Positions 10,609-21,105 of a stretch of DNA of 64,000 nt are shown in pieces. The translations under genes and the position numbers were made by a program. The notes beneath the pieces are model-generated. The model saw only the letters and a program-made list of their open reading frames with translations, was not told where the DNA came from and did not search any database. The stretch covers positions 1 to 64,000 of the forward strand of contig CACPFY010000001.1 in assembly GCA_902633335.1 (NCBI GenBank), read 5' to 3'. Origin of the DNA: an uncultured Pelagibacteraceae bacterium. GTDB taxonomy: Bacteria; Pseudomonadota; Alphaproteobacteria; Pelagibacterales; Pelagibacteraceae. Position 1 is the stretch's first letter, and each line of letters begins with the position of its first letter.

Positions 10609-11399
10609 ATTTTAAAAAATCCTTAGGACAAAATTTATTGATAGACAAGAATATTTCTAAGAAAATTCTTTCATTAACATCATTAAAAAATAAACAAGTT
10701 ATTGAGATAGGCGCTGGTACAGGTAATTTAACTAAAGAAATATTAAAATTAATACCAAAAGAAATAATTTGTATAGAAAAAGATAAAGTATTTGTTAAGA
10801 AACTAAAAACTATTTTTCAAAATGAAAAAAATTTAATTGTAATGAGTGGTGACATATTAAATTTGAGCCTAAAAAAAATAATATCTAAAGATGCAATTAT
10901 TTTAGGAAATTTACCTTACAATATTTCAACTCAAATTTTGATAAAATTTTTAAAACTTAATCCTTGGCCACCAAAGTTTAAAAAATTAATATTTATGTTT
11001 CAAAAAGAAGTTGGTGAAAAAATAATTGCAAATTTAGGAAGTAAAAACTATTCCAGATTATCAATTATAACAAAATCTAGATTCAAAATTTTAAATTATT
11101 TTTATGTGTCAAAAAATTGTTTTTTTCCAAAACCAAAGGTGGACTCAATAGTGATAGAATTTTTACCAATTTTACGAAAAGAAGTAACATTTAATTCAAT
11201 AAATAATTTAGAATATATAACAAATATTTTTTTTTCAAACAAAAGAAAGATGGTAAACAAAACATTTAAAAAACTAAAAATGGAAAACGACAAGTTTATT
11301 AAAAATTTAAATATCGACTTTACACTAAGGCCTGAAAAAATAAGTGAAAACTTATTTTATAAAATTACTGAACATTACGAAAAAAAACTAATTAAATGA
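10605..11399 (+). CDS. rsmA: 16S rRNA (adenine1518-N6/adenine1519-N6)-dimethyltransferase
   Basis: KKSLGQNLLIDKNI, EIGAGTGNLT, GNLPYNIS. Confidence 0.95.
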   Translation: MNFKKSLGQNLLIDKNISKKILSLTSLKNKQVIEIGAGTGNLTKEILKLIPKEIICIEKDKVFVKKLKTIFQNEKNLIVMSGDILNLSLKKIISKDAIILGNLPYNISTQILIKFLKLNPWPPKFKKLIFMFQKEVGEKIIANLGSKNYSRLSIITKSRFKILNYFYVSKNCFFPKPKVDSIVIEFLPILRKEVTFNSINNLEYITNIFFSNKRKMVNKTFKKLKMENDKFIKNLNIDFTLRPEKISENLFYKITEHYEKKLIK

Positions 11400-11967
11400 A
11401 AGATTCTTTCTTTTTTTTGTGACTTTCTATTATTTTTTCTATTTGGCTAAAGCAACTTTCTAGATCATTATTAATTACAACATAGTCATAGTCGAACCAA
11501 TGCTGTACATCATTTTCATATTGTTTCAATCTTTTTTCAACAATTTGATCATTGTCTTGGTTTCTTTTAACAAGCCTTTTTTTTAACTCTTTTTTATCTG
11601 GTGGTAAAATAAATATTTTTATTAAGTTTAATTCTTTAAATTTAGATAATTGTTTTGTTCCTTGCCAGTCAATGTCAAAAATGACATCGTAATTTTCTTC
11701 ATGTAATGTATTAACAGATTTTTTAGATGTTCCATAATAATTGTCAAAAATTTTTGCATGCTCATAAAAATTATTCTCTTTGATAAGTTTTTTGAACTTA
11801 TCTTTACTAACAAAATGATAATCTACTCCGTCTATCTCGTTAGGCCTTGGCTTCCTTGTGGTGTGAGAAATAGAAATTTTAATATTCGGATATTTTTGAC
11901 TTATTTTTTTCGTAATTGTGGTTTTGCCGGCACCTGAAGGTGAAGATAATACAATATTGAAACTCAA
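11392..11967 (-). CDS. gmk: Guanylate kinase
   Basis: SSPSGAGKTTI; SISHTTRKPRPNEIDGVDYHFVS. Confidence 0.96.
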   Translation of the reverse strand: MSFNIVLSSPSGAGKTTITKKISQKYPNIKISISHTTRKPRPNEIDGVDYHFVSKDKFKKLIKENNFYEHAKIFDNYYGTSKKSVNTLHEENYDVIFDIDWQGTKQLSKFKELNLIKIFILPPDKKELKKRLVKRNQDNDQIVEKRLKQYENDVQHWFDYDYVVINNDLESCFSQIEKIIESHKKKKESFI

Positions 11968-11984
11968 AACTTATCCTTTTGAAC

Positions 11985-12227
11985 TTATTGAGTGGACTTA
12001 CTCTCAATAAATTTTATTGCATCACCTACAGTTAAAATTTTTTCCGCTTCACTATCAGATATTTCTGAGCCAAACTCTTCTTCAAAGGCCATTACTAATT
12101 CTACAGTATCTAAACTGTCTGCACCAAGATCATCAATGAAGCTAGCTTCATCAACAACCTTCTCCTCTTCAACACCTAGATGATCGGCAACTATTTTTTT
12201 AACTTTTGATCCTATTTCTTTTGACAT
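11985..12227 (-). CDS. acpP: Acyl carrier protein
   Basis: [24 protein letters not shown] phosphopantetheine motif. Confidence 0.98.
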   Translation of the reverse strand: MSKEIGSKVKKIVADHLGVEEEKVVDEASFIDDLGADSLDTVELVMAFEEEFGSEISDSEAEKILTVGDAIKFIESKSTQ

Positions 12228-12281
12228 GAATTTTCCTTGTTTTAGTTATTACAATCTTACTAAGATTATTAATACAAATTG

Positions 12282-13016
12282 TCAAGCCATATACATTCCA
12301 CCGTTAACATGAATTGTTTCCCCTGTTATATAAGAAGCTTCATCAGAACTTAAAAAAGCTACACAATTAGACACATCATCCCCTGAACCCATTTTTCCCA
12401 TGGGAATTTTAGATAAAAGAATTGATTTAATTTTTTCTGGGATGCTACTTGTCATGTCTGAAACTATGAAACCTGGTGAGACACAATTTATGGTAATATT
12501 TTTCTTTGCGTATTCTATTGAAAGACTTTTTGACATACCTACTGTCCCTGCTTTTGAAGCAGCATAATTTGATTGACCTATGTTTCCAGTATGACCGACT
12601 ATTGATGTTATATTTATAACCCTTCCTGAGTCACCTTTAAGCATTTTTTTTATTGCATACTTAGATAATAAAAATGTTGATGTTAAATTAATATCAATCA
12701 CTTTTTGCCACTCATCATCTTTCATTCTTAATGACAAATTATCTCTATTTATACCGGCATTGTTTACAAGAATATCCAAGCCACCCAATTCCTCCGAGAC
12801 TTCGTCTATAAATTTTTCTATATTTGAGTGTAATGAGATATCAAATTTCTTGATTTTAATTTTACTAAAATTTTTTTTAAGACTTTCAAGTTTTTCGGTA
12901 TTTGTGCCTGTTCCTAATACTTCAGCATTGAGTGATAAAAATTTTTTTACTAAAGCGCCACCTATCCCACCAGTAGCACCGGTAATTAAAACTTTTTTAT
13001 TTTTTAAATTAATCAT
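12282..13016 (-). CDS. fabG: 3-oxoacyl-ACP reductase
   Basis: TGATGGIGGA; NNAGINRDNL; YAASKAG; between acpP and fabD. Confidence 0.95.
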   Translation of the reverse strand: MINLKNKKVLITGATGGIGGALVKKFLSLNAEVLGTGTNTEKLESLKKNFSKIKIKKFDISLHSNIEKFIDEVSEELGGLDILVNNAGINRDNLSLRMKDDEWQKVIDINLTSTFLLSKYAIKKMLKGDSGRVINITSIVGHTGNIGQSNYAASKAGTVGMSKSLSIEYAKKNITINCVSPGFIVSDMTSSIPEKIKSILLSKIPMGKMGSGDDVSNCVAFLSSDEASYITGETIHVNGGMYMA

Positions 13017-13939
13017 TATAAATTTTTGATGTCATCAATGTTATTAATACTTCTAGTCAATACCTTAGCATTTGTTCGTTTTACAAGTCCACTTAATACT
13101 TTTCCAGGTCCAATTTCAATAAAATCATTTATACCATTATTTATCATGTATTCTACAGTTTCTCTCCATCTGACTTGAGAAAATATTTGTTTGTATAACA
13201 AATCTTTTATATCACTATCTTTTTCAACAGGTAAGGCTGTAACATTGCTTACAAGTTGCAAACTTGGGTCTTTAAATTCTGTTTTTTGTAAAAACAATTT
13301 CATATTCTCAGCAGCAGATTTCATAAGTGAACAATGAAATGGAGCACTTACTGGTAAAAAAATCGATCTTTTTTTTTCGTTTTTTAAAATATTGCTAAAA
13401 TTTGTTAAAGTATCTTTACTACCACTTAAAATTATTTGTCCTGGAGAGTTATCATTAGCGATTTCACAGACACCTGTCTTTTTGTCAAATTTGTTTAAAT
13501 AAAAATTTAATCCTTTTGTATCAAGACCCATAACGGCTAACATAGCTCCTTGACCCTCAGGAACTGCAGCTTGCATTTGTTTTCCTCTTTCATGTACTAA
13601 AGTAACTGCATTTTCCAAAGACAATGATCCTGAAGCAACTAAGGCACTATACTCTCCCAGTGAATGGCCTGCCATAAATTTGATTTTGGATACATCAAAA
13701 TTAAACTCTTGTTTTAATACACTGAATATTGCAAAACTCGTTGTTAAAATTGCTGGCTGTGTAATCTCTGTTTTTTTGAGATCATCATCTGATCCACTTA
13801 AAATAACTTTTGATAAACTAAATTTAAGAGCTTCATCAACTCTTTCAAAAATATCTTTAACTACCTTAAAATTGCTTTCAAATTCAGATGCCATACCTGC
13901 TTTTTGAGAACCTTGCCCTGGAAATATAATTGTTTTCAT
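13016..13939 (-). CDS. fabD: Malonyl-CoA-ACP transacylase
   Basis: FPGQGSQKAGM; GHSLGEYSALVASGSL. Confidence 0.96.
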   Translation of the reverse strand: MKTIIFPGQGSQKAGMASEFESNFKVVKDIFERVDEALKFSLSKVILSGSDDDLKKTEITQPAILTTSFAIFSVLKQEFNFDVSKIKFMAGHSLGEYSALVASGSLSLENAVTLVHERGKQMQAAVPEGQGAMLAVMGLDTKGLNFYLNKFDKKTGVCEIANDNSPGQIILSGSKDTLTNFSNILKNEKKRSIFLPVSAPFHCSLMKSAAENMKLFLQKTEFKDPSLQLVSNVTALPVEKDSDIKDLLYKQIFSQVRWRETVEYMINNGINDFIEIGPGKVLSGLVKRTNAKVLTRSINNIDDIKNL

Positions 13940-14024
13940 TTTAATTGATATACATGCTTATAATTCATGTTGAAATGACTTTTTTATAATAGTATAAAAC
14001 GCCCTAAATATTGATACTTTTTAT

Positions 14025-14351
14025 ATGAATTTCTACGAGCACACAGTTATAGCTAAGCAGAATCTTTCTCAAAAAGATGTTGATGCTATTGAAACAAAAT
14101 ACCAAGAAATAATTAATAAAAATTCGGGAAAAGTACTCAAAATTGAAAAGTGGGGATTGCTTAATTTTAAGAGAAAAATAAAAAATTATACAAAAGGCTA
14201 TTTTTTACATTTCAAGTTAAAAGGTGATAATAAAACACTAGATGAAATTAAATCTAAAACAAAACTAGATAGTAATATCGTAAGATTTCTTACAGTTAGA
14301 TATAAAAATTTAGATCTTAAAACAGAGTATTTTTCAAAAAATAAAAGCTAA
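14025..14351 (+). CDS. rpsF: 30S ribosomal protein S6
   Basis: NFYEHTVIAKQNLS..., KIEKWGLLNFKRKIKNYTKGYF. Confidence 0.94.
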   Translation: MNFYEHTVIAKQNLSQKDVDAIETKYQEIINKNSGKVLKIEKWGLLNFKRKIKNYTKGYFLHFKLKGDNKTLDEIKSKTKLDSNIVRFLTVRYKNLDLKTEYFSKNKS

Positions 14352-14620
14352 TGAAAAAAAGAAAAAAAAACTTCAAAAATTCAAAAAATTCTCTAAATAA
14401 ATTGAGTCTTTTCCAAAAGAGTGATGCAAGATTCTCAAGAAAATGTCCATTTTCAGTAAAAAATGCTCCAGTTATAGATTACAAAAATATAGCGCTACTT
14501 CAAAAATATATTACGGAAACTAATAAAATCATTACTTCTAAAATAAGTAATGTCTCTTTAGGAAAACAAAAAAAACTTGCTAGAGAAATAAAGAAAGCAA
14601 AAATTTTAGGAATAATATAA
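14351..14620 (+). CDS. rpsR: 30S ribosomal protein S18
   Basis: IDYKNIALLQKYITETNKI...KQKKLAREIKKAKILGII. Confidence 0.95.
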   Translation: MKKRKKNFKNSKNSLNKLSLFQKSDARFSRKCPFSVKNAPVIDYKNIALLQKYITETNKIITSKISNVSLGKQKKLAREIKKAKILGII

Positions 14621-14627
14621 AAATATT

Positions 14628-15092
14628 ATGCAAGTTATCTTATTAGAAAATATCTCCAAACTAGGAAAAATTGGTGATCTTGTAAAAGTTAAAAACGGTT
14701 ACGCAAGAAACTTTTTACTTAAAAAAAATAAAGCTTTAAGAGCTAATAAAGAAAATATTGAGTTAGTTAACAAAAATAAATCAGAATTAAATAAGAAAAA
14801 TACAGAAATTAAAAACAAATTCATAGAGAAAGCAAACAAAATTAAGAATAAAAAAATAAAAGTTTACAAAGCAATAAAAGAAAACGGTGATTTGTATGCA
14901 ACAATAAAACCAAAAGAAATATCTAAAATAATATTTGATGAGTTGAAAACTGAAATTGGACCATCTGAAATAATAATAAAAAAAGAGATAAATAAAATTG
15001 GCCAGTTCGATATAAATATTGTGCTTCATTCTGAAGTCCAAACCAAAATATCAGTCATAGTAGAAAAATTGGATAAACTCCAAAGTAAATAG
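14628..15092 (+). CDS. rplI: 50S ribosomal protein L9
   Basis: MQVILLENISKLGKIGDLVKVKNGYARNFLLKKNKA. Confidence 0.96.
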   Translation: MQVILLENISKLGKIGDLVKVKNGYARNFLLKKNKALRANKENIELVNKNKSELNKKNTEIKNKFIEKANKIKNKKIKVYKAIKENGDLYATIKPKEISKIIFDELKTEIGPSEIIIKKEINKIGQFDINIVLHSEVQTKISVIVEKLDKLQSK

Positions 15093-15165
15093 TTTTTTCC
15101 ACAGGTTGAAAAAAGGGTGTGTAACTTAAAGTTTAAAATACTTAAATTTATAATAATATCAATTA

Positions 15166-16590
15166 ATGGAAAAGTTAGAAATTGCAAAAAGTGTCAAACA
15201 AAATCAAGAGATTCCATCTAATATAGAAGCCGAACAACATTTATTGGGATCGGTTTTAGTAAATAACGATATCATAGATGAGATCGCTAACATTATAAAC
15301 TCTGAAAAATTTTATGATCCAATTCATGTTAAAATTTATGAAGTTATCGAAAATTTAAATAGTAAAGGAATGATAGCCAATCCAATTACTCTAAAAAATT
15401 ATTTTGAAAAAAATCAAGGTCTCGATGATGTAGGTGGTGTTGAATATTTAGTTAAATTAACAAGATTTTCCTCTTCCGTTAAACAAGCTATAGACTATGC
15501 AAAAATAGTTCATGAAAATTTTGTCAAAAGAGAACTAATTCAGATATCTCATCATATTAAGGATGATTCTTTAAATTCTGAAGAAGATAAATCATCTGAT
15601 TTAATTATAGAAGACGCTGAAAAATTATTATTTGATTTAGCTGAAAGAGGATCTTTCTCTCAATCATTTATGAAATTTAATTTAGCCCTTGATCAATCAA
15701 TTTCTATGGCAGAACAAGCAATGAAAAATGACCAAGGTATAGTTGGGGTCCCTACTGGTTTAACTGACTTAGATGAAAAGCTTGGTGGGCTTCATAAATC
15801 TGACTTGATAATAATTGCAGGTCGCCCATCTATGGGTAAAACAGCTTTAGCAACTAATATTGCTTATCACGCATCCAAAAATATTCAATTAAAAGGTTTA
15901 AAATCTTCAGTAGCTTTTTTTTCACTAGAAATGTCATCTGAACAATTGTCAACAAGAATATTATCAGAACAATCTAGAATCAAGTCCAATGATATTAGAA
16001 GAGGAAAAGCAACAGAGGAGGAGCTGGGGCGTTATATTGAAACATCAAGAGACATCTACGAACTTCCTTTGTACATAGATGAAACTCCAGCGATTACAAT
16101 ATCAACTTTAAGTAATAGAGCTAGAAGAATTAAGAGGTTATTTGGTTTAAGCCTTATAGTGGTTGATTATATTCAATTAATGAGAAGTAGCTCAAAAAGA
16201 AATGATGGAAGAGTTCAGGAGATTTCTGAGATTACTCAAGGCCTAAAAGCTTTAGCAAAAGAACTCAGCGTTCCTGTTCTTGCTTTATCTCAGTTATCCA
16301 GAGCAGTTGAGCAAAGAGATGATAAAAAACCACAATTAGCTGATTTAAGAGAATCTGGATCTATAGAGCAGGACGCTGATGTTGTTTTGTTTGTTTTTAG
16401 AGAAGAATATTACGAGGAAAAAAAACAACCAAAGTTAGGTTCAATTGAACATGCGGAGTGGCAGTCAAAAATGAGTGATATTGCTGGATTAGCGGAAATA
16501 TTAATAGGTAAACAAAGACATGGACCAACAGGAAATATCCAAGTGGAATTTGAAGGAATGTACACAAAATTTAAAGATTTGAAATCTTAA
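15166..16590 (+). CDS. dnaB: Replicative DNA helicase
   Basis: NIEAEQHLLGSVL; AGRPSMGKTALATNIA; LSQLSRAVEQR; LRESGSIEQDADVV. Confidence 0.97.
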   Translation: MEKLEIAKSVKQNQEIPSNIEAEQHLLGSVLVNNDIIDEIANIINSEKFYDPIHVKIYEVIENLNSKGMIANPITLKNYFEKNQGLDDVGGVEYLVKLTRFSSSVKQAIDYAKIVHENFVKRELIQISHHIKDDSLNSEEDKSSDLIIEDAEKLLFDLAERGSFSQSFMKFNLALDQSISMAEQAMKNDQGIVGVPTGLTDLDEKLGGLHKSDLIIIAGRPSMGKTALATNIAYHASKNIQLKGLKSSVAFFSLEMSSEQLSTRILSEQSRIKSNDIRRGKATEEELGRYIETSRDIYELPLYIDETPAITISTLSNRARRIKRLFGLSLIVVDYIQLMRSSSKRNDGRVQEISEITQGLKALAKELSVPVLALSQLSRAVEQRDDKKPQLADLRESGSIEQDADVVLFVFREEYYEEKKQPKLGSIEHAEWQSKMSDIAGLAEILIGKQRHGPTGNIQVEFEGMYTKFKDLKS

Positions 16591-16644
16591 ATGAAATAAC
16601 ATTTTTCATTTTTTTCAATAATAATATATATCATTTATTTGCAA

Positions 16645-19122
16645 ATGTTTTTAAAACTTTATAGCAAATTAGTCTCAGATTTTCATAAATTTACGTTATT
16701 ACTTATTTCTATAATTATTTTAGTTTCTTTCTATTTTTCAAAAAATTTCAACCTAGATGCGTCGTCAGATGCTCTTTTATTAGAGGGCGATAAAGATCTA
16801 AAATATCTTCGTGAAATTAATAATAGATATGGATCAAAGGATTTTCTTTTTTTAACATATTCGCCGGTGACGAGTTTTACTGATGAAGACACAATTATTA
16901 ATATTCAGTTGTTAAAATCCAAAATTGAAAAACTTGCTTGGGTAGATAGTATTATTACAATTATTGATGTTCCTTTGCTTAAAAGTAGTGACGAACCATT
17001 AATGGAAAGGTTAAAAAATTATAAAACATTATCCTATCCAGACCTAGATAAAAATCGAGGATTTCAAGAAATACTTAATAGCCCAATTTATCAAGATTAC
17101 GTTATCAGTAAAGATGGAAAAACTTCCGGTATAGTAATTTATTTAAAAAAAGACGAGCGATTAAATGAATATATAAAATTAAAAGAAAAATATTATTTTG
17201 AAAAAAAGGAAAAAAACCAAAGTAATTTAGAAAAAAAGAAGTATAAAGAATTTCTAAAAGAATATGAAGATTACAAAAATCTGTACAATAAAAGAAACCA
17301 TCAAAATATTTCAGAGATTAGAGAAATAATAAGTAAGTATGGTGAAAATGCTAAAATTCACTTAGGAGGAATACCTATGATAGCTGACGATATGATGGGT
17401 TATATTAAAAGTGATATTGCAGTTTTCGGTATTGGGGTTTTTATTTTTATTATAATTACTTTATGGTTTATTTTCAGAAATATAAAATGGGTGATAATGC
17501 CATTATTAGGTTGTGCAACGTCTGTTATAATTATGATCGGTTTGTTGGGTTTTATTGGATGGAAAGTAACAGTAATATCTTCAAATTTTATTGCCTTAAT
17601 GCTTATACTAAACATGGCAATGAATATTCATTTAACAGTAAGATTTCTTCAACTTAAAAAAGAATTTCCCAACTTATCTAGAAATGATGCGGTGCTAGAG
17701 GCAAGTAAAAAAATGATGTTACCAATTCTTTATACTGTTTTAACAACTATTTGCGCATTTTTATCTTTAATTTTTAGTGAAATTAAACCAATAATTGACT
17801 TTGGTTGGATGATGACTTTAGGATTAATAGTTTCTTTATTAGTAACTTTTCTTCTCTTGCCTTGCTTATTGAACATTTTTTCTTCAGAAAATGAGATAAA
17901 TATTAAAGATACAGAGAAATCTGCAATTACTAAATTTCTTGGCTCAATAGCAAAAAAAAACAATAATCTTATTTTTGGGTTAACTCTTATAATTGTTGTA
18001 GCAAGTATTGTAGGAATATCCAAGTTGGAAGTTGAGAATAGTTTTATTAATTACTTTGATAAAGAAACAGAAATTTACAAAGGAATGAAGAAAATTGATG
18101 ATGATCTTGGAGGAACTACCCCATTAAATGTAATTATAAAATTTCCCACAAAAAAAATTCAAGAAAAAGATGATGATGAATTTGCTGAGTGGGATGAAGA
18201 TATTGAAAACAAAGAAGATAAATCGAAATATTGGTTTACAAGAGATAAGATGGATAAAATTTTAAAAGTACATGATTATTTAGAGTCCTTGCCCGAAATA
18301 GGAAAAGTTCTCTCATTTGGCTCGATCTTAAGAGTAGCAGAGGATTTAAATCGAAAAGAACTACAAAGCTTAGAAATAGCTGTTCTATACAGTAAGATTC
18401 CAGAAGAGATAAAAAGAGAGATAATTTTGCCTTATATATCGGTTGAAGAAGACGAAGCTAGAATTTCTGTTAGAATAAGAGACTCTCTAGAAAATTTAAG
18501 AAGAGATGAATTAATTAAAAAAATTAATAATGATCTTAATACTGAATTGGGTTTAAGTAAAGATGAGTTCAAATTAGCAGGTGTATTAATTTTATTTAAT
18601 AATTTATTACAAAGTTTATTTAAATCTCAAATTCTCACCCTTGGAATTGTTATGCTGGGTATTTTTTTGATGTTTTTGGTGTTATTTAGAAACGTTACTT
18701 TGTCATTGATTGGTGTTGTCCCAAATTTTATAGCTGCTTTTTTTATACTTGGTATAATAGGTTTAATGAGTATCCCTTTAGATATGATGACAATTACTAT
18801 AGCAGCAATAACTATTGGTATAGCTGTAGATAATAGTATTCACTATATTTATAGATTTAAGGAGGAGTTTAAGAAAATTAATAACTATAATGAAACTTTA
18901 GATAGATGTCATAGCACAGTGGGAATTGCTATTTTAAACACTTCAATAACAATTGTTTTTGGATTTTCAATTTTGATTTTGTCTAATTTCATTCCTACTA
19001 TATATTTTGGTGTTTTCACTGGTATTGCAATGTTACTGGCTATGATATCAGTTTTAACTTTACTGCCAAAATTATTATTAATTTATAAACCTTTTGGTGA
19101 TGAAGTTGAAAAACTCATATAA
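16645..19122 (+). CDS. MMPL/RND-superfamily transporter
   Basis: Two repeated six-TM lobes with large exported loops; MMPL-type TITIAAITIGIAVDNSIHYIYRFKEEF. Confidence 0.85.
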   Translation: MFLKLYSKLVSDFHKFTLLLISIIILVSFYFSKNFNLDASSDALLLEGDKDLKYLREINNRYGSKDFLFLTYSPVTSFTDEDTIINIQLLKSKIEKLAWVDSIITIIDVPLLKSSDEPLMERLKNYKTLSYPDLDKNRGFQEILNSPIYQDYVISKDGKTSGIVIYLKKDERLNEYIKLKEKYYFEKKEKNQSNLEKKKYKEFLKEYEDYKNLYNKRNHQNISEIREIISKYGENAKIHLGGIPMIADDMMGYIKSDIAVFGIGVFIFIIITLWFIFRNIKWVIMPLLGCATSVIIMIGLLGFIGWKVTVISSNFIALMLILNMAMNIHLTVRFLQLKKEFPNLSRNDAVLEASKKMMLPILYTVLTTICAFLSLIFSEIKPIIDFGWMMTLGLIVSLLVTFLLLPCLLNIFSSENEINIKDTEKSAITKFLGSIAKKNNNLIFGLTLIIVVASIVGISKLEVENSFINYFDKETEIYKGMKKIDDDLGGTTPLNVIIKFPTKKIQEKDDDEFAEWDEDIENKEDKSKYWFTRDKMDKILKVHDYLESLPEIGKVLSFGSILRVAEDLNRKELQSLEIAVLYSKIPEEIKREIILPYISVEEDEARISVRIRDSLENLRRDELIKKINNDLNTELGLSKDEFKLAGVLILFNNLLQSLFKSQILTLGIVMLGIFLMFLVLFRNVTLSLIGVVPNFIAAFFILGIIGLMSIPLDMMTITIAAITIGIAVDNSIHYIYRFKEEFKKINNYNETLDRCHSTVGIAILNTSITIVFGFSILILSNFIPTIYFGVFTGIAMLLAMISVLTLLPKLLLIYKPFGDEVEKLI

Positions 19123-19667
19123 TGAGCAGTTTTTTTGAAAACATCTTTAACAATTTAAATCTATTCGATATATGTGTATCAATAATTTTTATTTATTCTG
19201 TAATTCAGTGTTATTTAAAAGGTTTTTCTTTGAGTCTTATATCTTTTATGAAATGGGTTATATCTATAGTAATTACAATTATATTAGTTCCAAAACTTCA
19301 GCCTACAGTAAGTGATTATGTTGAATCGCAATTTATTAATAATTTTGGTCTTGGATTTGCAATTTTTGTTTTCACTCTTTTTTTAACCATAGTAATTGGA
19401 AAAACTTTAGGAAAAGCCATTACTTGGACTGGGGTGGGTTCTATAGATAAAACTTTTGGTATTTTATTTGGAATTTTTAAAGGTTATGTAGTTTGTGTGT
19501 GTATATTTTCTATATTAAATTGGTTTTATCCTTTTAAAAATTGGGGTATATCAGCAGAAGAAGCAATAACATTTAAATTTATAAATAAAGGAAGTGAAAT
19601 ATTGGTAGAGGAATTTCCATCAAACGAAGATTTTATTGATACGAAAGAAAAAATTGAAAAAATTTAA
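19122..19667 (+). CDS. cvpA: CvpA family membrane protein
   Basis: Four-TM protein with FDICVSIIFIYSVIQCYLKGFSLSLIS; immediately upstream of purF. Confidence 0.85.
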   Translation: MSSFFENIFNNLNLFDICVSIIFIYSVIQCYLKGFSLSLISFMKWVISIVITIILVPKLQPTVSDYVESQFINNFGLGFAIFVFTLFLTIVIGKTLGKAITWTGVGSIDKTFGILFGIFKGYVVCVCIFSILNWFYPFKNWGISAEEAITFKFINKGSEILVEEFPSNEDFIDTKEKIEKI

Positions 19668-21105
19668 CTCAGATAAATTAAAGGAAGAGTGTGGAATTTT
19701 TGGGATTTCTAACCATGCAGACTCGGCAAGATTAGTAGCATTAGGATTACACTCTTTACAACATCGAGGACAAGAGGGATGTGGAATAGTCTCTTTTGAC
19801 GGAAAAAGTTTTCACTCTGAAAAAAGACAAGGTTTGGTTGGAGACCATTTTACTAATATTGAAACTATTAAAAAATTACCTGGTAACTCTGCAATTGGAC
19901 ATAATAGGTACTCTACTACCGGAGAAACATCGCTCAGAAACATTCAGCCTTTTTTTGCTGATTTATACCATGGAGGTTTAAGTATTGCACATAACGGAAA
20001 TTTAACAAATGCAATTACTTTAAGAAATGACTTGGTTAAAAATGGTTCTATTTTCAGAACAACAAGTGACACAGAAACCATCGTACAATTAATAGCTAAG
20101 TCAAAAAGGGAAAAAATAATAGATAAAATAACCGAGACTTTATTTAAAATCCAAGGTGGTTACGCAATTGTAATTTTAACAAACAAAAAATTGATAGGTA
20201 TAAGAGATCCTCTTGGAATAAGACCCCTTGTAATCGGTAAATTAGGTAACTCATATATTTTTGCGTCAGAAACTTGTGCTTTAGACATTGTCGATGCAAA
20301 ATTCGTTAGAGAAGTAGAAAATGGAGAAATGGTAGTAATTGAAAATAATGAGTTAAAAAGCTTTAAACCTTTTAATAAAATAAAACAAAGACCATGTGTT
20401 TTTGAATATATTTATTTTGCTAGACCGGACAGTATTCTAAACGGTGAATGCGCCTATGAATATAGGAAAAGACTTGGTATCGAGCTTGCAAAAGAGTCAG
20501 GTGTTGATGCTGATATAATTATTCCTGTACCTGATTCTGGAGTACCAGCAGCAATAGGTTATTCACAATCCTCAAAAATAAAGTTTGAACTTGGATTAAT
20601 TAGAAATCACTATGTAGGAAGAACGTTTATTGAACCCACTCAAAATATTAGAAGTTTTGGAGTAAAACTCAAGTTAAGTACTACAAAAAGTATTTTGAAA
20701 AATAAAACAGTTATTTTAATTGACGACTCATTAGTACGTGGAACAACTTGTGGTAAGATAGTTAAAATGCTTTATAAAGCTGGAGCAAAAAAAGTTCATG
20801 TTAGAATAGCTTGTCCAGAAATTAAATATCCTGATTTTTACGGAATAGATATGCCTACTAAGAAAGAATTACTTTCTAGTGAAAAAAATACAGACGAAAT
20901 TTCTAAATTTGTTGGTTCAGCTAGTTGTAAATTTTTAAGTATTGATGGTATGTACAAAGCTTTGTTAAATGAAAAAAGAAATAATAATTATCCTCAATTT
21001 AGTGATCACTATTTTACAGGAGAGTATCCAGTAAAGGCACTTGATAAGTTGGGAAATGAAAAGATCACTCAGCTTTCTTTGTTAAGCAATAAATCAAGCT
21101 CTTAG
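19636..21105 (+). CDS. purF: Amidophosphoribosyltransferase
   Basis: ECGIFGI; LHSLQHRGQEGCGIVSFD; VILIDDSLVRGTTCGKIV. Confidence 0.97.
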   Translation: MIRKKKLKKFNSDKLKEECGIFGISNHADSARLVALGLHSLQHRGQEGCGIVSFDGKSFHSEKRQGLVGDHFTNIETIKKLPGNSAIGHNRYSTTGETSLRNIQPFFADLYHGGLSIAHNGNLTNAITLRNDLVKNGSIFRTTSDTETIVQLIAKSKREKIIDKITETLFKIQGGYAIVILTNKKLIGIRDPLGIRPLVIGKLGNSYIFASETCALDIVDAKFVREVENGEMVVIENNELKSFKPFNKIKQRPCVFEYIYFARPDSILNGECAYEYRKRLGIELAKESGVDADIIIPVPDSGVPAAIGYSQSSKIKFELGLIRNHYVGRTFIEPTQNIRSFGVKLKLSTTKSILKNKTVILIDDSLVRGTTCGKIVKMLYKAGAKKVHVRIACPEIKYPDFYGIDMPTKKELLSSEKNTDEISKFVGSASCKFLSIDGMYKALLNEKRNNNYPQFSDHYFTGEYPVKALDKLGNEKITQLSLLSNKSSS

